DNA of 64,000 bases from Prolixibacteraceae bacterium. GTDB lineage: Bacteria > Bacteroidota > Bacteroidia > Bacteroidales > Prolixibacteraceae. Under the pieces are notes generated by a model. The model was not told where the DNA came from and made no database searches. It saw nothing but the letters and a program-made list of their open reading frames with translations. Position 1 is the stretch's first letter. The number at the start of each line of letters is the position of its first letter. The position numbers and the translations under genes are program-made. Location of the stretch: contig CP081303.1 in assembly GCA_019720755.1 (NCBI GenBank), positions 2,046,001-2,110,000 on the forward strand, read 5' to 3'. This document shows, piece by piece, positions 57,253-64,000 of this stretch.

Positions 57253-58531
57253 GATTTTTTCTATTATACCATACGTTACCTAGTAGAAAACCTACTCCAA
57301 GAATCATAAAAATCACGCCCTTAACAACAAATGAGAGCTTTATATCCACCAAACGACCTTGGACCCAGAAGAAGAGAATAATGAATCCCCAATAGCTCTC
57401 TTTCTCTTTCATAGACTTCCCTCCTTTGATAATCATTTGTACTGCAATCCACAATACCAGCCCCCAAGTTAGAAACTTACCAATAGGAATAAACTTGGCA
57501 ATAATTAAAATAACCAGAGATAAGATAAAGCTATAACTAATAGCAGAGACCTGAAGAAATGAGGTTTTAAAAATTTTATTTCGAATCATTCCCCAAACAG
57601 ATAGTCCCATAAATATTATCGTCACCCAAAACTCATAGCTTCCAACTAGCTCATTAAAAAGAACGTCTGTTTTTCCCCAATCGGCCCAAAACCAATCAAA
57701 AGTCAAACCATAGAGAAACAGTAAAGTGCCTATGAATCCGATTCCACGATATAAGCTATTTGTTCCAACAACGATATTATTTTCAAGTCGATGTCCGAAA
57801 TGATAGAAAAAAGCAAAAAGAGAGAGGTAGAACTGGGGAAGAAGAAAAGAGTCGAAATCAATAAAACGACAAATAACCAACAATAATGAGATCACCAAAG
57901 TCCATGAGGTCATCTTCATCAAGGTACTTTTCTCTCTTTTTCTAAAAGTAATATTTAATAGAGGAATGACGGCTCCAAAAAGTGCAATTCCAGTCAAATA
58001 ATATTGAAAGATCTGTGGTTCAGAAAAGGATGCAAATAGTACCACTAGTGCTCCAACCATATAAAGCATTATGGAGACATAAGATCTCATCAAATACAAC
58101 AGAGGCAATGCAGGTATAATCCACCATAAAAAGAATGAACCCAGATTCCCTTCCATATGATATACTTGACTAACGAGTGCGATGGAAGCTCCAATGGCTA
58201 AAAAGAGAAAAGAAGAAGCGGCTTCTTTCCATCTGCTGAAATCTTTTTTAGAAAAAAGAATAATCCCACAAAACACTTGTCCTATGAGTAGAGGTAGTAA
58301 TGATAGAACAACCTTAAGCAATTTAGAAAATTGATCCCAATTATGGGCAAATAGATCAATAACCCCAATCCCGACCAATAATGCTCCAATGATACTATAA
58401 GCTAAAGTAGTGGATTGCGATACTACAGGGCGTTTGGTTTTATTTTTATAATAAAGAACAATCTGTTCAGCATGCTCCTCAGAGAGGAGACCCGCTTCAG
58501 TAAGCTCTTTCAAATCTTTTGGTGTAATCAT
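57233..58531 (-). CDS. DUF2157 membrane protein
   Basis: A 432-residue protein with a short cytoplasmic N-terminal domain (TPKDLKELTEAGLLSEEHAEQIVLYY), typical of DUF2157, and about 11-12 membrane helices after residue 45. Its gene is coupled to a GDYXXLXY-domain gene by a 20-bp overlap, so the two products probably act together in the inner membrane. No function is known for the pair. Confidence 0.88.
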   Translation of the reverse strand: MITPKDLKELTEAGLLSEEHAEQIVLYYKNKTKRPVVSQSTTLAYSIIGALLVGIGVIDLFAHNWDQFSKLLKVVLSLLPLLIGQVFCGIILFSKKDFSRWKEAASSFLFLAIGASIALVSQVYHMEGNLGSFFLWWIIPALPLLYLMRSYVSIMLYMVGALVVLFASFSEPQIFQYYLTGIALFGAVIPLLNITFRKREKSTLMKMTSWTLVISLLLVICRFIDFDSFLLPQFYLSLFAFFYHFGHRLENNIVVGTNSLYRGIGFIGTLLFLYGLTFDWFWADWGKTDVLFNELVGSYEFWVTIIFMGLSVWGMIRNKIFKTSFLQVSAISYSFILSLVILIIAKFIPIGKFLTWGLVLWIAVQMIIKGGKSMKEKESYWGFIILFFWVQGRLVDIKLSFVVKGVIFMILGVGFLLGNVWYNRKNHENNEA

Positions 58532-59216
58532 AGAGAATCTTTTATATTTCGGCCCAAACAGGCATAACTCTTACTATTTTTGTTGATTTTTAAAAAATAA
58601 AATTAACAAAAGATCATACATTTTAAAAAAAAGCTTTAATAGTTATCATAAAACATTATCATTAAGGATTCTAAAAAACACAAGAACGAGTAATATAATT
58701 ACCTAATCCATAAAGTTTTTTTTGTTATTCAGAAAGGGATGTTTAACATACATCCCCATTGGGATAAATAAATTACCACAACACACAGACTCTTAATATT
58801 TAATTGATTCACAGAATAATAAACTTACAAAAAGGGGATATTTTGATCTCTAATTGAGACTAAAACAGTGAGACAACTTCTCTTTACTCCATTCATTATT
58901 GATCACAAAAAACAGATACTCAATGCACTAGATAAAACAACAACAAACACAAAAATAAAAGTCAGTTCATGTTCTAAAACATGGACAAAGATCAGGTTTT
59001 AATTCCCCATTCGTCCCCATTATTAAGTATATATTATCAACTCATAAATAATCGACACCTTAAGAGATGAATTCAGAAATAGGATAGAACATAATTCTAT
59101 ATTTGCCCGCATTAAGACCAATACCAAAAGAATTTTGTATCTTAACTAATGTAAGACAACAAAATTCAGAAACCAAAATATACAAGTTTCTAATACAATA
59201 TAAAATTGACCCAAAA
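58532..59216. other. Non-coding divergent promoter region upstream of purL
   Basis: A 685-bp AT-rich gap between the DUF2157 gene and purL. I saw no purine riboswitch, hairpin or gene. The open frame that extends purL back to 59103 is not supported by family alignment. Confidence 0.45.
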
Positions 59217-62200
59217 ATGATTCTATTTTTCGAAGCTAGTCAGAGTATCTTGGCAGTGGACAGTATCCAACCATTAAGCTCTGAAACCACTGAAAAACTA
59301 ACGTGGCTTTTTGGAGACGCCCAACCTCTAAAAGAAACCTCTCTTGAAGGGGCCTTTGTAGGTCCTCGCAAAGAGATGATTACCCCATGGAGCACCAATG
59401 CGGTAGAAATCACTCAAAATATGGGAATCGAAGGGATTCTTCGAATTGAGGAGTTCTTCACCACGAAAAACGAATCGGCAACATTTGATCCGATGCTCCA
59501 AAGGAGGTATACCCAACTTAATCAAACCCTTTTTACCATTGACAAATCACCTGAACCGATTCACTATATCGAAGATATAGAGTCTTACAATGCCAAAGAA
59601 GGGTTGGCTTTAAGCCAAGAAGAGATCGACTACCTAAAAGAGGTTTCTAGTGAAATTAAACGCCCTCTTACCGACAGTGAAGTGTATGGGTTTGCACAAG
59701 TAAATTCTGAACACTGTAGACACAAAATTTTTAATGGAACATTTATTATTGATGGAGAAGAGAAGCCCTCTACCCTATTTCAATTGATAAAAAAGACCTC
59801 TAAAACAAACCCGAATACGATTGTCTCTGCATACAAAGATAATTGTTCGTTTACAGATGGAAGTCGTGTAGAACAATTTGCTCCAGTCACTCATGACAAA
59901 CCAGACTATTATAAGATAAAAGAGATTGACACCGTCTTATCTCTAAAAGCGGAAACACATAATTTTCCAACAACAGTAGAACCTTTTAATGGTGCTGCAA
60001 CAGGTACGGGTGGAGAGATTCGTGACCGTATTGCTGGAGGTAAAGGGTCTTTACCTATTGCTGGTACTGCTGTCTATATGACATCTTATCCTAGAAATAA
60101 AGAGGGGAAAAGATGGGAAGAGGATAAGTCTCCTCGTCCATGGCTTTATCAAACTCCTGAAGAAATCCTGATAAAAGCATCCAACGGAGCAAGTGATTTT
60201 GGAAATAAATTCGGACAACCATTAATTAATGGTTCTTTGATGACATTTGAACACTTTGAAAACGATAAAAAGTATGGCTACGATAAAGTAATCATGCTTG
60301 CGGGTGGTATAGGGTTAGCAAACAAGAAGGATGCAATCAAAGAGACTCCAGCAAAAGGGGATGCTGTCGTTCTTATCGGTGGAGACAACTACCGTATCGG
60401 AATGGGTGGTGGTGCTGTATCATCTGTTGACACAGGAAACTTCTCTGCATCCATCGAGTTGAATGCAATACAAAGAGCCAATCCTGAGATGCAAAAACGA
60501 ACTTACAACACCATTCGTGCTCTGGCAGAAGAGGATAACAATCCGATTTCTACAGTTCATGATCATGGTGCAGGAGGACACCTAAACTGTCTTTCTGAAC
60601 TTGTTGAAGAGACTGGTGGTCGCATCGATATGGACAATCTTCCTGTAGGAGACCCTACCCTATCTTTGAAAGAGATATGTGGTAATGAATCGCAGGAACG
60701 TATCGGCTTTGTTACCTCAAAAGAGAATCTTGAAAAGATTGAGCGTATTGCCAAAAGAGAGCGTACACCTCTTTATGAAATTGGGGAGACAACAGGAGAC
60801 GATCGTTTTGTGTTCTCTAGTGAGAAAGAGGGAAAAGCTCCTATCGACCTAGATCTAAAACACTTCTTTGGAAGCTCTCCAAAAACAATATTAGAAGACA
60901 ATACTTCTACTGAGACATTTGCTCCCATTGCATATGAAAACAGAGATATTCAAAAATATATCGAAGAGGTACTTTCGCTAGAGAGTGTTGCCTGTAAAGA
61001 TTGGCTTACAAACAAAGTAGACAGATCTGTAACAGGAAAGATTGCAAAGCAACAATGTGCTGGAGAGATCCAACTGCCGCTGAATAACCTTGGGGCTATT
61101 GCTCAAGATTTTCAAGGGAAACGTGGTATTGCAACCTCTTTAGGTCACGCTTCAAGTGCAGCATTAATTGATGCGGCAAAAGGATCTATACTATCCATTG
61201 CAGAATCATTAACCAACTTAGTGTGGGCACCAATGACTCAAGGTATTAAAGGGGTATCCCTAAGTGCCAACTGGATGTGGCCTGCTAAAAATAAAGGTGA
61301 AAATGCTCGTCTTTATCAAGCAGTAGAGGCTGCTAGTGATTTTGCTTGTGGTTTGGGTATCAATATCCCAACAGGCAAAGATTCGCTGTCAATGACACAG
61401 AAATACAAAGAGGATGTCGTTTATGCTCCAGGAACAGTAATCATCTCTGCATCAGGAGAGGTCGAAGATGTAAAAAAGATTGTAGAGCCTGTCCTTACAA
61501 ACGACAAATCAAAAGCCGTTTACTATATTGATTTTTCTGGAACAGAGTTTGCTCTTGGAGGTTCTGCATTTGCACAAATCAATAGCAAATTAGGCAAAGA
61601 GGTTCCAACTGTAGAAGACACGAACCACTTCTTAAATCATTTTAATGGAGTACAAAGCCTTATTCAACAAGGATTGATTGAAGCAGGACACGATATAGGA
61701 TCAGGTGGTTTAATCACCTCGCTATTGGAGATCTGTTTTGCAAATATCCAAGGAGGACTACAGGTAGATCTTTCTGCACTTTCTGCAAAAGATTTCATCC
61801 ATGCTCTATTTGCGGAAAACCCTGGAGCAATAGTCCAAGCAAGCAACACCTCTCTATTTGAGGAACAAGCAAAAGCACTTGGAATCCATGCAATCAAACT
61901 AGGAACTCCATCTACTAGTAGAGAAGCGAAGATATCATTTAAACAAGAGAGCATCACCCTTGATATCGATAAGATGCGAAATGTGTGGTATCAACCCTCT
62001 TTCGAACTAGACAAACGTCAAAGTACGGAGAAGCTTGCTACAGAGAGATTCAATAACTATGCAAAACAACCATTAACTTTTGATTTCAAAGCTTTTGACG
62101 CTTCTCTTTCTCGTCTTGGAATTACTCCTAGTCGAACAGAGAAAAGTGGCTTAAAAGCAGCTATTATTCGTGAGAAGGGTGTAAATGGGGAGAGAGAGAT

Positions 62201-62903
62201 GGCATGGAGTCTTCATCTTGCTGGATTTGACGTAAAAGACGTTCACATGACAGACCTTATCTCTGGACGCGAAACCTTAGAAGATATTCATTTCATTGTT
62301 TTCTGTGGTGGTTTCTCGAATTCCGATGTACTAGGATCAGCAAAAGGTTGGGCTGGTGCTTTTAAATACAATCCAAAGGCACAACAAGCACTGCAACGAT
62401 TCTATCAGCGAGAGGATACCATGAGTTTGGGAGTATGTAATGGTTGCCAATTGATGGTGGCTCTAGATCTTGTAGACATGGGAGATGCGAACAAGGTAAC
62501 CATGGAACATAATGATTCCCATAAATTTGAATCAAACTTTGTAGGAGTAACCATTCCTTCCGTAACGTCTTCTATTATGCTGAAGAGCCTTGAGGGAATG
62601 TCTCTTGGTGTTTGGATTGCACACGGAGAAGGAAAATTTGTCTTCTCAAATGAACAAAAACCTACGGAATTGGCGATGACATACAACTATCATCACTATC
62701 CTGCGAATCCTAATGGATCGGATTATGATGCAGCAGCCATTGCATCACAAGATGGGCGACATCTAGCAATGATGCCACACCTTGAAAGATCCATCTACCC
62801 ATGGCAGTGGGGACACTATCCAAGCAACAATGCTTCCGATACTGTTTCTCCATGGATAGAAGCCTTTGTGAATGCTCGAGAATGGATTCAGAAACAAATC
62901 TAA
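59217..62903 (+). CDS. purL: Phosphoribosylformylglycinamidine synthase, single-chain
   Basis: Step 4 of purine synthesis: FGAR + glutamine + ATP to FGAM. I choose the ATG at 59217 (MILFFEASQSILAVDS..., 1228 residues), the family-typical start in Bacteroidota; the frame is open to 59103. The order is N-terminal PurS-like domain, linker, two AIRS-type synthetase domains and a C-terminal glutamine amidotransferase. Marks are PLTDSEVYGFAQVNSEHCRHKIF, LKAETHNFPTTVEPFNGAATGTGGEIRDR, STVHDHGAGGH, and LGVCNGCQLM with the amidotransferase Cys at residue 1074. MPHLERSIYPWQWGHYP supplies its His and Glu surroundings. Other bacteria split this into PurS, PurL and PurQ. Confidence 0.96.
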   Translation: MILFFEASQSILAVDSIQPLSSETTEKLTWLFGDAQPLKETSLEGAFVGPRKEMITPWSTNAVEITQNMGIEGILRIEEFFTTKNESATFDPMLQRRYTQLNQTLFTIDKSPEPIHYIEDIESYNAKEGLALSQEEIDYLKEVSSEIKRPLTDSEVYGFAQVNSEHCRHKIFNGTFIIDGEEKPSTLFQLIKKTSKTNPNTIVSAYKDNCSFTDGSRVEQFAPVTHDKPDYYKIKEIDTVLSLKAETHNFPTTVEPFNGAATGTGGEIRDRIAGGKGSLPIAGTAVYMTSYPRNKEGKRWEEDKSPRPWLYQTPEEILIKASNGASDFGNKFGQPLINGSLMTFEHFENDKKYGYDKVIMLAGGIGLANKKDAIKETPAKGDAVVLIGGDNYRIGMGGGAVSSVDTGNFSASIELNAIQRANPEMQKRTYNTIRALAEEDNNPISTVHDHGAGGHLNCLSELVEETGGRIDMDNLPVGDPTLSLKEICGNESQERIGFVTSKENLEKIERIAKRERTPLYEIGETTGDDRFVFSSEKEGKAPIDLDLKHFFGSSPKTILEDNTSTETFAPIAYENRDIQKYIEEVLSLESVACKDWLTNKVDRSVTGKIAKQQCAGEIQLPLNNLGAIAQDFQGKRGIATSLGHASSAALIDAAKGSILSIAESLTNLVWAPMTQGIKGVSLSANWMWPAKNKGENARLYQAVEAASDFACGLGINIPTGKDSLSMTQKYKEDVVYAPGTVIISASGEVEDVKKIVEPVLTNDKSKAVYYIDFSGTEFALGGSAFAQINSKLGKEVPTVEDTNHFLNHFNGVQSLIQQGLIEAGHDIGSGGLITSLLEICFANIQGGLQVDLSALSAKDFIHALFAENPGAIVQASNTSLFEEQAKALGIHAIKLGTPSTSREAKISFKQESITLDIDKMRNVWYQPSFELDKRQSTEKLATERFNNYAKQPLTFDFKAFDASLSRLGITPSRTEKSGLKAAIIREKGVNGEREMAWSLHLAGFDVKDVHMTDLISGRETLEDIHFIVFCGGFSNSDVLGSAKGWAGAFKYNPKAQQALQRFYQREDTMSLGVCNGCQLMVALDLVDMGDANKVTMEHNDSHKFESNFVGVTIPSVTSSIMLKSLEGMSLGVWIAHGEGKFVFSNEQKPTELAMTYNYHHYPANPNGSDYDAAAIASQDGRHLAMMPHLERSIYPWQWGHYPSNNASDTVSPWIEAFVNAREWIQKQI

Positions 62904-62911
62904 AAGGGCTG

Positions 62912-62945
62912 TGCTATCCTCATTTATGGGGATAGCATTAAACTT
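62912..62945 (+). terminator. Terminator after purL
   Basis: Eight-bp stem TGCTATCC/GGATAGCA (62912-62919 with 62930-62937), followed by TTAAACTTTTT, a T-run a few bases downstream. Confidence 0.8.
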
Positions 62946-63236
62946 TTTAGTCAGATCTCACCACTCCCCCTATATTTACCACCCCTAAAGGCTATTTTAA
63001 ACTACTATACTATTTAGAAGCCTCACTTCAAGCAAGGAGTATACTCCACTCCTAACCCCCAACACAAAAGCATTTTATACCGTCTTCAAGCAGATAGATT
63101 CATTATAAATAACCACCCAACTATTAACCATAATTTATTTAATAAAAAAAATCCTAATTTATAGGTATTTCAAGAGTAAGACAGAGTCTATAATTTTGTA
63201 TCAGAAATTATAAATTATTATTTCCGATGCCAAGTA
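62946..63236. other. Non-coding region before the TonB-receptor gene
   Basis: No gene seen. AT-rich, with the promoter of the receptor gene somewhere within; no specific site identified. Confidence 0.45.
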
Positions 63237-64000
63237 ACCAAATAAGATCATTTCTAATTATTGTTCTATTCATACCTACGCTTCTCTATGCCCAAAATAT
63301 GAGAACAGGATGGGTAATGGATAGCAGAACAATCACTGCGATCTCTACGGCTACAATATTAATTGGAGACGATCATCTCTTGACAATAAGTGATCCAAAA
63401 GGAAAGTTCAACTTCAATGCAGATCTAAATCAGAAAAGACGACTTATCATTCGTTCTTTAGGCTATAAAACCATTGACACCATCATTGTTGTTCATAGAA
63501 ACAATTACAAATTCTTCCTTAAACCATTAAGTTATCACCTTAAGGAAGTGCAAGTAAATGGTGTAGAAAAAGACAATGGGTCTGAAACGACTATTGGATC
63601 CATGGCCATAGAACATATCCAACCATCTAGTTTCAGTGATATACTTCAACTACTTCCAGGAGGAATTGCTCAAAAAGAAAATTTAAGTAGTGCCAATTTT
63701 ATTAGTCTAAGAGAAGCTTCTTATAACTCGAACAGTTCACTAGGAACCGACTTTATTATCAATGGAAGTAGCATAACAAATGATGCAAGCTTTCTAGGGG
63801 AAGGAAATACCTTGTTAAAGTCGGCTTATAACAACAGTGGGATCGATATGCGTAACATCAGCACAGATGAAATCGAATCAGTCTCTGTGGTAAAAGGAGT
63901 TGCTTCAGTAGAAAATGGGGACATTACAGAAGGAGCAGTGATCATTAAAGAGAAAAGAGGGCTCTCGCCTTTAACAATACGACTTAAGACCAACACCAAC
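63237..64000 (+). CDS. TonB-dependent receptor, N-terminal part (runs off the window)
   Basis: From the ATG at 63237, 254 codons run to the window edge. A signal peptide ends LLYAQ (about residue 23). A carboxypeptidase-like regulatory domain follows (about 24-105, TGWVMDSRTITAISTATILIGDD ... LIIRSLGYKTIDT). Then comes the start of a plug domain: FSDILQLLPGGIAQKENLSS, DFIINGSSITNDASF and IESVSVVKGVASVENGDITEGAVIIKEKRG. The plug resembles TonB receptors but lacks a SusD partner in view. The substrate is unknown; purL upstream is unrelated. The gene continues to the right. Confidence 0.88.

Noticed and set aside
59103-59216. Extra N-terminal 38 residues of PurL
   Set aside because: Family members start with MI-x-FF; the extension is AT-rich promoter-type sequence.

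Overview
The window is AT-rich bacterial DNA from a Bacteroidota, most likely a marine or anaerobic Bacteroidales/Marinilabiliales-type organism. The support is a SusC/SusD pair, DUF4251 and DUF4301 proteins, a TonB receptor with a carboxypeptidase-like N-terminal domain, the Bacteroidota-type V-ATPase operon with a DUF2764 protein in place of subunit C, single-chain PurL, a lipoprotein amylase and many lipoboxes. The exact genus cannot be read from the sequence. There are no tRNA, rRNA or CRISPR loci.

Layout. 1-350: start of a TolC-like outer-membrane protein. 885-16656: a minus-strand glycan-use region with SusD, SusC, a GH84 hexosaminidase, a WecA-like phosphoglycosyl transferase, a sodium:solute symporter, a GH29 fucosidase lipoprotein and a sulfatase, plus one divergent DUF4251 gene. 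17083-20472: a 1129-residue unknown protein. 21042-24715: class Ia ribonucleotide reductase nrdAB behind a cobalamin riboswitch. 25117-32713: seven-gene V-ATPase operon with a Na+-type proteolipid signature. 33611-34207: secreted protein built of a short MKLQP-type repeat. 34732-37466: an ISL3-family element split by an IS4-family element, with both ends and an 11-bp target duplication visible. 37840-37979: an 11-bp minisatellite. 38505-51071: mixed housekeeping genes (GH13 amylase, MBL hydrolase, thioredoxin, gshF, MATE pump, acyl-ACP thioesterase, radical SAM protein, DUF4301, TPR protein). 51100-54837: a decayed stretch holding an IS66 tnpB fossil and a C39-peptidase fossil around a serine hydrolase gene. 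54838-62903: SulP transporter, GDYXXLXY/DUF2157 pair and purL. 63237-64000: start of a TonB-dependent receptor.

How the parts work together. SusCD would import oligosaccharides, and GH84, GH29 and the sulfatase would remove GlcNAc, fucose and sulfate, with the symporter a candidate for sugar uptake. This suggests a sulfated, fucosylated, GlcNAc-containing glycan. The riboswitch in front of nrdAB implies that the oxygen-dependent, B12-independent reductase is turned down when cobalamin is present, which predicts a B12-dependent (class II) reductase elsewhere in the genome. The V-ATPase proteolipid residues suggest Na+ pumping.

The most interesting signals are the B12 riboswitch on a class Ia reductase whose ATP-cone looks degenerate, the nested insertion elements, the unknown repeat protein, the 11-bp minisatellite and the two unrecorded gene fossils.
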